From assembly GCA_012514045.1 (NCBI GenBank), contig JAAZBA010000389.1:1-16590 (forward strand): a stretch of DNA of 16,590 nucleotides. The letters run 5' to 3'. The notes under the pieces are model-generated. The model saw only the letters and a list, made by a program, of their open reading frames with translations, was not told where the DNA came from and did not search any database. A program made the position numbers and the translations under genes. This document shows positions 1 to 7,356 of this stretch, piece by piece; within the stretch, counting starts at the first letter, position 1, and each line of letters starts with the position of its first letter. This DNA is from Clostridiales bacterium (lineage in GTDB: Bacteria; Bacillota; Clostridia; Oscillospirales; QAMX01).

Positions 1-842
1 ATGGTACTCCTTGGAGAAATTACCTGTTTCGTCAGAATGTGCGCCGTTATGCCATTTCCCGGCTGCTGGATTCGGTAGGAGATATTACAAATGATTCTCG
101 TGCTCGTATGAGTCCCGCCTGCGGACTTGTCTGCGCCGTCCAGGTTTCCCATCCCGGAGGACGTCACGCCTCCCCCAAAGAGGTAGTCAGCTACAGCGTG
201 AAAATCAGAAACAAGAAAAACGTTGACCTCCCTTGTGAAATTACATTCACACCTTCCGAGGGCGTGCATATAATTGATCGTGGCTATGTTGACACAATTG
301 TCCCCGCAGGAGCAAGCGTTTGTATCCCTTTCAGGCTTATTGTTCCGGATACTCAAGAGCCATATCTCGACTCTCCGCAGGTTACTGTAAATTCTCTTCA
401 AGTGTTTGCTCCGAGAGTGCTGACGGGAAGTTATGGCGTCGATCGCTTTCTGAGCGAGGAAGAGACAATATCCTCGCTTTTCTTCCTTCACGATTCCACA
501 CAGGGCTATGTTTTGTCAAGGCGTACCCAATCTCCCTGTACCGACGGCGCCCTGTACTCCTTTTTCGGAGGTACCGGGGTTATCACCCCTTCCATGGCTT
601 GGGAAAGCATAGGAGAGCGCTCCGTGAGCATCTCAATAGATGACCTACGGGACGGAGACAGGATAGTGGTAAGCGACGACGCTGTCGGGAAAAGGTCTTA
701 TTCCTGCGTGTATTCCGGCGGACAGCTTAAAGGACAATTTTCTTTCGATGGAGAAGAAAAAAGCATCAAAGGCAGTGAGGCGGAGGAGTTCATCGAGAGC
801 CTGTTCGGCAGGTTCTGTTTTGTAGTTCTTAGGTCATCATAA
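1..842 (+). CDS. 3' part of an unrecognised, probably surface-associated protein (5' end outside window)
   Basis: The frame is open from the left edge to the TAA that ends at 842, so this is a partial gene. A GTG at 39 exists but has no ribosome-binding site, and the codons upstream of it continue sensibly (reading ...WRNYLFRQN before it), so the true start lies outside the window. About 280 residues are visible. The middle section (KEVVSYSVKIRNKKNVDLPC through to FRLIVPD) alternates short beta-strand-like stretches and resembles CARDB/DUF11-type Ig-like repeats common in Gram-positive surface proteins. The C-terminal ~110 residues carry SPCTDGALYSFFGG, then DDLRDGDRIVVSD, then CVYSGGQL, an order reminiscent of an NlpC/P60 fold but without an obvious catalytic histidine. 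No LPXTG or C-terminal membrane anchor is present. Function is unknown; export is inferred from domain style only, because the N-terminus is not visible. Confidence 0.7.
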   Translation, partial: GTPWRNYLFRQNVRRYAISRLLDSVGDITNDSRARMSPACGLVCAVQVSHPGGRHASPKEVVSYSVKIRNKKNVDLPCEITFTPSEGVHIIDRGYVDTIVPAGASVCIPFRLIVPDTQEPYLDSPQVTVNSLQVFAPRVLTGSYGVDRFLSEEETISSLFFLHDSTQGYVLSRRTQSPCTDGALYSFFGGTGVITPSMAWESIGERSVSISIDDLRDGDRIVVSDDAVGKRSYSCVYSGGQLKGQFSFDGEEKSIKGSEAEEFIESLFGRFCFVVLRSS

Positions 843-876
843 CAAAGTAATTATTGCAAATATCAAAAACCGCCAA

Positions 877-905
877 CTGATATCGATTTTTTCGGAGTTT
901 AAAAT
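877..905 (+). promoter_or_regulatory. Possible sigma-A-type promoter of the cyclodeaminase-family gene
   Basis: CTGATA (877-882, four of six matches to TTGACA) and TAAAAT (900-905, five of six to TATAAT) are separated by exactly 17 bases. They lie about 20 bases upstream of the GGAGG ribosome-binding site, leaving a very short leader. The gap after the preceding gene is AT-rich and has no convincing terminator hairpin, so read-through transcription is also possible. Confidence 0.35.
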
Positions 906-923
906 ACGACATATCAATCAATT

Positions 924-928
924 GGAGG
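924..928 (+). promoter_or_regulatory. Shine-Dalgarno site that fixes the start at 937
   Basis: A perfect GGAGG lies 8 bases before the ATG at 937. The in-frame TTG at 922 overlaps this site and has no ribosome-binding site of its own, so the longer reading is rejected. Confidence 0.85.
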
Positions 929-936
929 CAATATTT

Positions 937-1953
937 ATGGATATAGGCATTCTTTTTCTCAGCAACAAGAACATGGAGGACATGGGCGCCAGCGACATGG
1001 AGCTTGTGATGCACGACATAAGACGTGTTCTTGAAATGCATGAAAATGATGAACTCATAAGCCCCGGGAAGGTGGTGCTCAGCTGGGGCAAAACGCTTGA
1101 GGACGAAAACACCTTGGGACGCATAAACGCCATGCCCGGCTACGTGGGAGGCGAGTATGATATGGCAGGTATTAAATGGATCGGCTCAAATCCCGGCAAC
1201 TACAAGCTGGGACTCCCCAGGGCTTCCGTTACGGTAATTCTCAACGATCCTATCACAAAGCTTCCCGTATGCGTCGCCGACGGCACAGCCGTGAGCGCAG
1301 TCCGCACAGGCGCCGTAAGCGGACTTGCCATTGATAAGCTGGCGAAGAAGGATTCCCGGGTAATGACAATCATCGGCGCAGGCGTCCAGGCAAGAACTCA
1401 GCTGGAAGCGGCTCTCATTGCCCGTCCGGCTATTGATGAGGTTTATATAAACGATGTGTTCATGGACAGAGCCGAGGCCTATGCCATCGAGATGAGCGAA
1501 AAGCACAACATTAGTGTTATTCCCACCGAAGACGCCAGATCTGCCGCGCTTAAAAGCGATATCCTTATAACCGCTACCATTGCCGCAGAGCCCATTGTTA
1601 ACACAGACTGGCTCGCACCCGGTGTGCTTGCCATTAATCTCGCGGACTATGAGTTCACCTACGATTCCGTCCTCCACTGCGACAAAATCTATGTCGACAC
1701 GTGGGAAGGGGTCAAGAACCGCAAAGTCAGCACCGTCTCCCTGATGTTCGCTGACGGCATTATCGGCGACGATGCCGTTACAGCCGAGTTGGGAGCCGTA
1801 CTTCTGGGTAAGAAAGCCGGCAGAGAATCGGATGAGGAGATTATTTATTTCAACTCTGTAGGTATGGGCTGCGAGGACATCGCCGTTGTAACAAGAGCAT
1901 ATAAAAACGCCCTTAAAGCCGGAGCCGGCACGAAGGTGGCTTTCTGGGAATAG
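937..1953 (+). CDS. Ornithine cyclodeaminase / mu-crystallin family protein
   Basis: This is a 338-residue NAD(P)-binding protein of the ornithine cyclodeaminase/mu-crystallin family. Members catalyse NAD-dependent cyclodeamination of ornithine or reduction/dehydrogenation of imino and amino acids. Family signatures are visible: GIKW with K80, the GLPR segment, NDPITKLPVCVADGTAVSAVRTGA around R123, the dinucleotide motif GAGVQA at 147-152, and LADYEF with D227, which sits where the catalytic aspartate of Pseudomonas ornithine cyclodeaminase would be expected. The surrounding residues differ from the canonical GDCPGKTE stretch of true ornithine cyclodeaminases, so the substrate may differ. From memory it most resembles a clostridial subgroup sometimes labelled tyramine oxidase subunit B, a name that does not establish function. 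It stands alone on this strand, convergent with lysA, and ends at a strong terminator. Family assignment is secure; the reaction is not. Confidence 0.9.
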   Translation: MDIGILFLSNKNMEDMGASDMELVMHDIRRVLEMHENDELISPGKVVLSWGKTLEDENTLGRINAMPGYVGGEYDMAGIKWIGSNPGNYKLGLPRASVTVILNDPITKLPVCVADGTAVSAVRTGAVSGLAIDKLAKKDSRVMTIIGAGVQARTQLEAALIARPAIDEVYINDVFMDRAEAYAIEMSEKHNISVIPTEDARSAALKSDILITATIAAEPIVNTDWLAPGVLAINLADYEFTYDSVLHCDKIYVDTWEGVKNRKVSTVSLMFADGIIGDDAVTAELGAVLLGKKAGRESDEEIIYFNSVGMGCEDIAVVTRAYKNALKAGAGTKVAFWE

Positions 1954-1967
1954 TACGATTTTTACAT

Positions 1968-1996
1968 AAAAACAGCCCCGGCTTAGTGCCGAGGCT
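1968..1996 (-). terminator. Second intrinsic terminator downstream of lysA (minus strand)
   Basis: The arms at 1974-1982 and 1988-1996 form a 9-base-pair stem with one C-A mismatch and a 5-base loop. Read on the minus strand, the stem is followed by GTTTTT (1973-1968), the U-tract expected of an intrinsic terminator. There is no U-run on the plus side. It would act as a backup behind the hairpin at 2007-2034. Confidence 0.55.
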
Positions 1997-2006
1997 CAGG
2001 CTACTT

Positions 2007-2034
2007 ACAAAACCACCCGAAGGGGTGGTTTTGT
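2007..2034. terminator. Bidirectional intrinsic terminator between convergent genes
   Basis: Perfect 12-base arms, acaaaaccaccc (2007-2018) and gggtggttttgt (2023-2034), enclose a 4-base loop. The A-rich left arm base and T-rich right arm base supply U-runs in both directions, and the plus side continues into an AT-only stretch. It lies 53 bases after the cyclodeaminase-family stop and 17 bases beyond the lysA stop, as expected for a shared terminator of converging transcripts. Confidence 0.85.
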
Positions 2035-2051
2035 ATATATAGTCAACGACC

Positions 2052-3371
2052 TCAAAACACGTCGTTTTTTATCAGATCCTCATAGGATTCGCGTTTTACG
2101 ACGACTTTGGAAGTGCCGTTTTTTACCATCACTACCGGAGGACGAGGTAAACGGTTGTAGTTTGAGGACATGGAGTAGCAGTAAGCGCCGGTGGCTAAGG
2201 TACAAAGGAGGTCCCCCGCTTCGGCTTTCTGCAGCTTTACGTCATGTCCCAGCATATCGCCGCTTTCGCAGCAGCGGCCGGCTATGGACACAGTTTCTGT
2301 CTTTTCCTCCGTCACCTTCTCAGGAAGCTCAAACTCATACACGGCGCCATAGAGGGCAAATCTCGGATTGTCTGTCATGCCGCCGTCAACGGCTACATAT
2401 GTTCGTACCCCCGGGATTACCTTAACGCTACCCACACGGTATACAGTGATGCCGGCAGAAGCGACGATCGATCTGCCCGGCTCGATAATCAGCCTGGGAG
2501 CCGGGAGATTCTTTTCCCTCAGGCTCTTCTTAAGCTCCTCACAGAGTTTCTCCACAGTCTCCTCCGGTGTCTTCGGCTCGTGGGAGGGGATATATTTGAT
2601 GCCAAAGCCGCCGCCTAAATTCAGCTCATATGTCTCAAGACCAAGGACGTCAAATATCTCCTTTATGAAGGAGGTCATGACCTTGACGGCTTCTTCATAA
2701 GGCTCAGATTCGAATATCTGGGAGCCGATGTGGCAATGGATGCCCACATACTCCACATTTCCAAGCTTCTGTACCCTTCCGATTATCGAAAGCGCCTCAC
2801 CTGTCTCAAGGGCTAAACCAAACTTTGAGTCAATGGCTCCGGTTTTTATATAGTCGTGGGTGTGAGCATCGATGCCTGGCTTTATACGGAAGAGTATTTT
2901 CGCAGTTTTCCCCATCTCTCCCGCCAATGTATTCAAAAGCTCTAGCTCCTCAGAATTATCCACCACAAAGAAGCCTATGCCAAGTTCCAAAGCCTGACGA
3001 AGCTCCTGCATCGTCTTGTTGTTGCCGTGGAAGAACAGCTTTGACATATCGAAGTCCGCCGCCTTTGCGGTATATATCTCGCCGCCGCTTACAACGTCCG
3101 CTCCCAGTCCGTAACGGGAGAGAATTTTATACATATATCCCGTGCAGAAGGCCTTACCGGCGTAAGCAACAAGGGAGTTCTCACCGTAATGCTTTATAAG
3201 GGCGTCACGGTATGCCTTGCACTGGTCTTCAATATACTCCTCGTCCATTACCATTAGGGGTGTTCCATATTGCTCCACAAGAAGGGGTATGTCAATGCCG
3301 CCTATGGTCATGTGTCCCGCTTCGTTTATGCCCAATATTTCAGATACGAATTCTCTTTCAGAAGAACGCAT
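2052..3371 (-). CDS. lysA: Diaminopimelate decarboxylase
   Basis: LysA catalyses the last step of lysine synthesis, PLP-dependent decarboxylation of meso-diaminopimelate to L-lysine in the cytoplasm. The 439 residues match family length. Fold-type III decarboxylase motifs are in order: YAGKAF with the PLP lysine K73, HCHIGSQ at 202-208, the glycine-rich phosphate loop GGGFG at 253-257, EPGR at 297-300, and CCESGD at 367-372, which contributes C368/E369 to the partner subunit's active site. The start ATG has an AAAGGA-type ribosome-binding site. The gene begins 23 bases after the FAH-family gene, so it is probably the last gene of that transcript. No lysine riboswitch fits in this gap. It ends just before the terminator pair. 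Confidence 0.97.
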   Translation of the reverse strand: MRSSEREFVSEILGINEAGHMTIGGIDIPLLVEQYGTPLMVMDEEYIEDQCKAYRDALIKHYGENSLVAYAGKAFCTGYMYKILSRYGLGADVVSGGEIYTAKAADFDMSKLFFHGNNKTMQELRQALELGIGFFVVDNSEELELLNTLAGEMGKTAKILFRIKPGIDAHTHDYIKTGAIDSKFGLALETGEALSIIGRVQKLGNVEYVGIHCHIGSQIFESEPYEEAVKVMTSFIKEIFDVLGLETYELNLGGGFGIKYIPSHEPKTPEETVEKLCEELKKSLREKNLPAPRLIIEPGRSIVASAGITVYRVGSVKVIPGVRTYVAVDGGMTDNPRFALYGAVYEFELPEKVTEEKTETVSIAGRCCESGDMLGHDVKLQKAEAGDLLCTLATGAYCYSMSSNYNRLPRPPVVMVKNGTSKVVVKRESYEDLIKNDVF

Positions 3372-3394
3372 ATATTATTCCGTCCTTTGTATAA

Positions 3395-4156
3395 TTATAC
3401 GATATAATTTGTAAGTATCCCTATGCCCTCAAGCTCGATCTCCACTTTGTCCCCACGGTTGAGGGGGCTTATGCCGGAGGGGGTGCCGGTTGTGACAACA
3501 TCTCCGGCTTTGAGCGTCATACAGGAGGTGATGAACTCAACAAGCTCCGAGATTTTCCACATGAAGCAGGAAGTGGATGAGCTTTGGCGCACTTCGCCGT
3601 TTACTCTGCACTCCACATGAAGATCCGAGGGATCGACCTCATCGGTGACAATGGGTCCGACGGGAGCAAATGTGTCGAAAGATTTAGCCCTTGTCCATTG
3701 ACCGTCCTTTCTCTGGATGTCACGGGCGGTTACGTCATTAAGGCAGGTGTAGCCTAGGATATATTCTAAGGCGTTCTCCGCCTTTACGTTTTTAGCATCC
3801 TTTTTCATGATAAAGGCAAGTTCTGCCTCGTGGTCAACTCTTTCGGAGATCTCGGGATACATTATATTATCCTCCGGGCCAATTATGGCGGAAGGAGGTT
3901 TTATGAATAGAATCGGTGTTTCCGGCACCGGAGCGTCATCTCCCCCTATTTCCTTTATATGGTCAAAATAGTTTTTACCTACTGCCACAATCTTTTCAGG
4001 CTCACAGGGAGCAAGGAGTTTTATTCCATCTAAAGGCACAGTCTCTCCTGTGCGCTCCCCTCCATTGTAGGGGGCAGCGGATAATATTTTTGCCGTATCT
4101 CCCTCAAGAGATGCCCAAACTGGCTTGTCATTATGGTTAAATCTTAAATATTTCAT
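3395..4156 (-). CDS. Fumarylacetoacetate hydrolase (FAH) family protein
   Basis: This 253-residue protein belongs to the FAH superfamily (acylpyruvate hydrolases, oxaloacetate decarboxylases, 2-hydroxyhepta-2,4-diene-1,7-dioate isomerases, and similar), metal-dependent enzymes cleaving or decarboxylating 2-oxo acids. A short N-terminal domain (about 1-50) precedes the catalytic domain. The divalent-metal ligands are visible as E110 and E112 in VDHEAELAF and D141 in LNDVTARD. The family signatures RKDGQWTRAKSFDTFAPVGP (149-168) and GDVVTTGTPSG (218-228) are intact, so it should be active. The ribosome-binding site AAAGGTG lies just before the ATG. It sits 14 bases after engB and 23 bases before lysA. 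The substrate cannot be read from sequence; generic 2-oxo-acid cleanup is plausible. Confidence 0.92.
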   Translation of the reverse strand: MKYLRFNHNDKPVWASLEGDTAKILSAAPYNGGERTGETVPLDGIKLLAPCEPEKIVAVGKNYFDHIKEIGGDDAPVPETPILFIKPPSAIIGPEDNIMYPEISERVDHEAELAFIMKKDAKNVKAENALEYILGYTCLNDVTARDIQRKDGQWTRAKSFDTFAPVGPIVTDEVDPSDLHVECRVNGEVRQSSSTSCFMWKISELVEFITSCMTLKAGDVVTTGTPSGISPLNRGDKVEIELEGIGILTNYIV

Positions 4157-4170
4157 CTTATTTCACCTTT

Positions 4171-4767
4171 TTATCCTTCCCCCAGGGCAGCAAATATGGC
4201 GTTCAAAACTTCGTTCCTTCCCGTTCTCTTCAGGGCAGAGAAAGTTATGAAGGAGAGGGGAGAATTATTTTTAAAGCTTTCTCTTGCCGTCTCCTCAGAC
4301 TTTGATAGCTCTGTTTTGTTCAGCTTGTCCGCTTTGTTCATAACCACAATATAGGGGATTTTATAGTGTTCGTAGAGACCTGCCATGGTTATATCCGATT
4401 CAGTCGGGGCGTGGCGGATGTCGGTTATGAGTATGCCTAAACATATATCGCCGCTGTGCTCAAAGTACTCTCCCATCAGTACGCCCCAACGTTCCCTTTC
4501 GTTCTGGGAAACCTTGGCATAACCATAGCCTGGGAGATCCACAAGGTACATCGTTTTGTCAATGAGAAAGAGGTTTATATTCGCTGTCTTTCCCGGTTCA
4601 GAGCTTACTCTTGCCATGGATTTCCTGTTCAGAAGGCAGTTTATCATAGATGATTTCCCCACATTTGATCTTCCCGCCATCACTATCTGGGGTTTACCGT
4701 CCGAGGGGAAGTCGCTGCGCTTTGCGGCGGAGCGAATAAACTCCGCATTCTCTGTTCTTATTATCAT
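4171..4767 (-). CDS. engB: Ribosome-biogenesis GTPase EngB (YihA/YsxC)
   Basis: EngB is an essential GTPase required for late assembly of the 50S ribosomal subunit. All G motifs are present (numbering from the chosen start): G1 GRSNVGKSS at 32-40, G2 threonine T61, G3 DLPG at 77-80, G4 NKAD at 144-147 and G5 SAL at 177-179. The start is placed at the ATG at 4767, which gives 198 residues and the usual MII...NAEF family N-terminus, with a purine-rich GGGGGAAAG stretch in front. The upstream GTG (4785) and ATG (4782) would add five or six residues and lack a ribosome-binding site. It follows lon by 20 bases, the conserved lon-engB order of Firmicutes. Confidence 0.95.
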   Translation of the reverse strand: MIIRTENAEFIRSAAKRSDFPSDGKPQIVMAGRSNVGKSSMINCLLNRKSMARVSSEPGKTANINLFLIDKTMYLVDLPGYGYAKVSQNERERWGVLMGEYFEHSGDICLGILITDIRHAPTESDITMAGLYEHYKIPYIVVMNKADKLNKTELSKSEETARESFKNNSPLSFITFSALKRTGRNEVLNAIFAALGEG

Positions 4768-4787
4768 GCTCTTTCCCCCCATCACTT

Positions 4788-7253
4788 TTAATGTCTTATT
4801 ACTATATCATTTCGCTCGTTTTTCTCCTCCGCCTGAACAATCGGAGGAATTTCTGCGGTAATTATCTCCTCCGAGCTTACGGAGATATCCCCGGAGAGAA
4901 TCGGCACCCTGACAAGGGCTGCTTTCAGCACCTCGTCACCTTGAGACACGGGGAGGAATCTGAGAGCCTTTCGCACCTCCGGATCGATCAGCTCTAAATC
5001 CGGTTCGTTCTCTTTCGGGATAATCACTGTTTTTATGCCGGCACGAAGGGCTGCCATGGTCTTTTCCCTGAGACCTCCGACAGGGAGAACTCGTCCTCTG
5101 ATGGTTATCTCTCCGGTCATTGCCACTTCATGGCGCATCGGCATGTTTGTCAGCGCCGAAACGATGGCGGTAGTTATGGTGATCCCCGCAGAGGGTCCAT
5201 CCTTCGGCACGGCGCCCTCGGGGAAGTGGATATGTATGTCGTATTTTTTGTAGAATTCCGGATCGATATCCAAAGTCTTCGCTCTGCTCCTTATATAGCT
5301 CAAAGCGGCTTTGGCGGATTCTTTCATCACGTCTCCCAGGTTGCCCGTAAGCTCCAGTTTTCCGGTGCCTTCAACAACGTTTGCCTCCGCTTCAAGGAGC
5401 TCGCCCCCCACGCTTGTCCAGGCAAGGCCTTTGACCACGCCGATTTCATCCGATTTTTCGCTCTTCTCTCGCTTGAACTTCACGGGACCGAGGAAATCAA
5501 ACAGGTTTTTCTCGTCTACCGTGTGTCTTTTCTTATCCGGGTTCTCTGTAATCAGCCTTGCGGTCTTTCTGCAGACTCCGGCGATCTCACGCTCGAGGTT
5601 TCTCACTCCCGATTCTCGCGTGTAGCCATCGATAATCGCTCTGATTCCATCGTCGGTTATTCGAAGATTAGTCTTTCTAAGACCGTGATTCTTCAACTGT
5701 TTGGGGACAAGGTGTTCCTTCGCGATATGGAGCTTCTCCTCATCGGTATAGCTCGATATTTCGATAACGTCCATTCTATCAAGGAGAGGACGTGGAATTG
5801 TGTCAGTGGTGTTGGCGGTGACCACGAACATAACCTTTGACAGGTCGAAAGGAATCTCCACATAGTGATCCCTGAACTCGTGGTTCTGAGCCGTGTCAAG
5901 CACTTCGAGAAGCGCAGAAGCAGGGTCGCCTCTGAAGTCATGTCCCAACTTGTCCACTTCATCAAGGAGTATCAATGCGTTGGCGCTTCCCGCCTGGCGG
6001 AGAGCGGATACGATCCTTCCGGGCATCGCGCCCACATATGTTTTTCTGTGGCCTCTTATGTCCGCCTCGTCACGCACACCTCCCAGGGAGAGACGAGCGT
6101 ACTTTCTGTTCATCGCTCTGGCGATACTCTTGCCGATAGACGTCTTTCCTACTCCGGGAGGTCCCACAAGGCACAGCACTTGACCGTTGCCCTTTTTGTC
6201 TCCCGATTCGATTTGCAGCTTCCGCACCGCCAGGAACTCCAGGATTCTCTCCTTTACCTTATCAAGTCCGTAGTGGTCGTTGCGGAGGATTTTCTCTGCC
6301 GCTTTCAAGTCCTCCCTTTCCTTTGTCTGCTTCGACCAGGGGAGATCCAGCACAACGTCAAGGTAGTTTCGTATTACCGTGTGCTCCGGAGCATGCATCG
6401 GCGTCCGCTCCAGCTTCTTTATTTCTTTTAGAATTTTCTCCTCATTTTCCTGAGGCATGCGGCATTTTTTCAGTTTTTTGTAATATTCGCCTATTTCGCT
6501 GTCTTCGTCCGCTTCGCCGTAACCCTCGCCCAGCTCCTCTTTTATAGCTTTCATCTGCTCACGGAGGTAGTATTCCCGCTGGTTAGTCTCTATCTTCTCC
6601 TTAGCGTTGTTCATTATCTCCATCTCAAGGCTCAGGATTTCCTGCTCCCGGGAGAGTATTGTAAGGAGCTTGGCGGCTCTTGCGGTGACGGAGAGAGTTT
6701 CGAGGATTCTCTGCCTGTCCTGGAGCTTAAGCATAACGCTCTGGGCAATATAGTCGCAAAGGTACCCCAGGTCCTCGCTCTCAAGAACGGTGAGGATCGT
6801 TTCCGGGTTCATCCTTGGCGATATTTCCGCATAGGCTTGGAACGCGTTCTGCACGCTTCTCAAAAGCGCCTCAAGGCGGACTGCCTCGCTGTCGTAGCTT
6901 TTCTCCTCGATGGGCTCAAGCTCTGCCTTTATATAGGGCTCATACTCTATGATGTTGAGGATACGGGCACGCTGTATGCCCTCCACGAGCACTCTTATGT
7001 TGTCTCCGGCGATGCGGAGTGTCTGACGCACCACAGCGCACACTCCGATCGAGTAAAGTCCGTCCCTGTCCGGGTCGTTGACTCTTGTGTCCTTCTGTGC
7101 AACAAGAAAAACCTTGCCGCCTTCACGAAGCGCCTGCTCCAGCGCCTTGACAGATTTATCACGGCCTATATCGAAGTGGAGTATCATTTTCGGATACATC
7201 ACCATGCCCCGCAGCGCGATGAGAGGTATTATTAATGTATTCTCTTTGTCCAT
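4788..7253 (-). CDS. lon: ATP-dependent protease Lon (La), class A
   Basis: Lon is a cytoplasmic hexameric AAA+ serine protease that degrades misfolded and regulatory proteins. The 821 residues cover the N-terminal substrate-recognition LON domain (about 8-200), a helical linker, the AAA+ module with Walker A GPPGVGKT at 364-371 and Walker B ILLDEVDK at 428-435, and the C-terminal protease domain. The catalytic Ser-Lys dyad is S688 (in PKDGPSAG) and K731 (in LREKTMAALRAG), 43 residues apart as in E. coli Lon. A tail of about 35 residues, rich in acidic residues, follows the protease domain. The start ATG has an AAAGGAG site 8 bases upstream. It lies 103 bases after clpX, in a gap with two palindromes that may carry its regulation. 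Confidence 0.98.
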   Translation of the reverse strand: MDKENTLIIPLIALRGMVMYPKMILHFDIGRDKSVKALEQALREGGKVFLVAQKDTRVNDPDRDGLYSIGVCAVVRQTLRIAGDNIRVLVEGIQRARILNIIEYEPYIKAELEPIEEKSYDSEAVRLEALLRSVQNAFQAYAEISPRMNPETILTVLESEDLGYLCDYIAQSVMLKLQDRQRILETLSVTARAAKLLTILSREQEILSLEMEIMNNAKEKIETNQREYYLREQMKAIKEELGEGYGEADEDSEIGEYYKKLKKCRMPQENEEKILKEIKKLERTPMHAPEHTVIRNYLDVVLDLPWSKQTKEREDLKAAEKILRNDHYGLDKVKERILEFLAVRKLQIESGDKKGNGQVLCLVGPPGVGKTSIGKSIARAMNRKYARLSLGGVRDEADIRGHRKTYVGAMPGRIVSALRQAGSANALILLDEVDKLGHDFRGDPASALLEVLDTAQNHEFRDHYVEIPFDLSKVMFVVTANTTDTIPRPLLDRMDVIEISSYTDEEKLHIAKEHLVPKQLKNHGLRKTNLRITDDGIRAIIDGYTRESGVRNLEREIAGVCRKTARLITENPDKKRHTVDEKNLFDFLGPVKFKREKSEKSDEIGVVKGLAWTSVGGELLEAEANVVEGTGKLELTGNLGDVMKESAKAALSYIRSRAKTLDIDPEFYKKYDIHIHFPEGAVPKDGPSAGITITTAIVSALTNMPMRHEVAMTGEITIRGRVLPVGGLREKTMAALRAGIKTVIIPKENEPDLELIDPEVRKALRFLPVSQGDEVLKAALVRVPILSGDISVSSEEIITAEIPPIVQAEEKNERNDIVIRH

Positions 7254-7281
7254 ATTCTATGCTCCTTTGTGTCGGGTAAGA

Positions 7282-7297
7282 GACGCATTCATGCGTC
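7282..7297. repeat. Palindrome in the lon leader (possible operator or RNA hairpin)
   Basis: GACGCA (7282-7287) and TGCGTC (7292-7297) form a perfect inverted repeat around TTCA, within 30 bases of the lon start. On the plus strand, CGTCAA occurs at 7294-7299 and again at 7309-7314, a direct repeat with a 15-base period. It does not match the CIRCE element or the 10-base-period CtsR heptad repeat. Confidence 0.5.
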
Positions 7298-7324
7298 AAT
7301 GCATAATTCGTCAAATGTACATCA

Positions 7325-7347
7325 GGCTGTACCGGTACGGTACAGCC
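7325..7347. repeat. Strong inverted repeat just after clpX
   Basis: The arms ggctgtacc (7325-7333) and ggtacagcc (7339-7347) pair perfectly over 9 bases around GGTAC, and the first half also contains the 10-base palindrome GTACCGGTAC. It begins 10 bases beyond the clpX stop in the transcribed direction. No U-tract follows on the minus strand (TGATGTACATTTG), so it is not a canonical terminator. A processing or stability hairpin or a protein-binding site is possible. Confidence 0.55.
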
Positions 7348-7356
7348 CTTGCTCAG

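Noticed and set aside
843..900. Terminator after the first plus-strand gene (TTTTTT at about 887-892)
   Set aside because: No stable hairpin precedes the T-run; only short interrupted complementarity was found.
922..936. TTG start for the cyclodeaminase-family gene
   Set aside because: The TTG overlaps the GGAGG ribosome-binding site of the ATG at 937 and has none of its own.
3372..3394. TATAAT-like sequence between the FAH gene and lysA as a lysA promoter
   Set aside because: It overlaps the end of the FAH coding region, has no -35 partner I could support, and the gap is only 23 bases.
5130..5840. Long open frame on the plus strand opposite lon (236 codons)
   Set aside because: It is fully antisense to the conserved AAA+/protease region of lon, has no family motifs, and looks like a codon-bias shadow.
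7293..7315. Possible CtsR operator from the two GTCAA repeats before lon
   Set aside because: CtsR sites are heptads repeated every 10 bases; here the period is 15 and the first copy deviates from the consensus.
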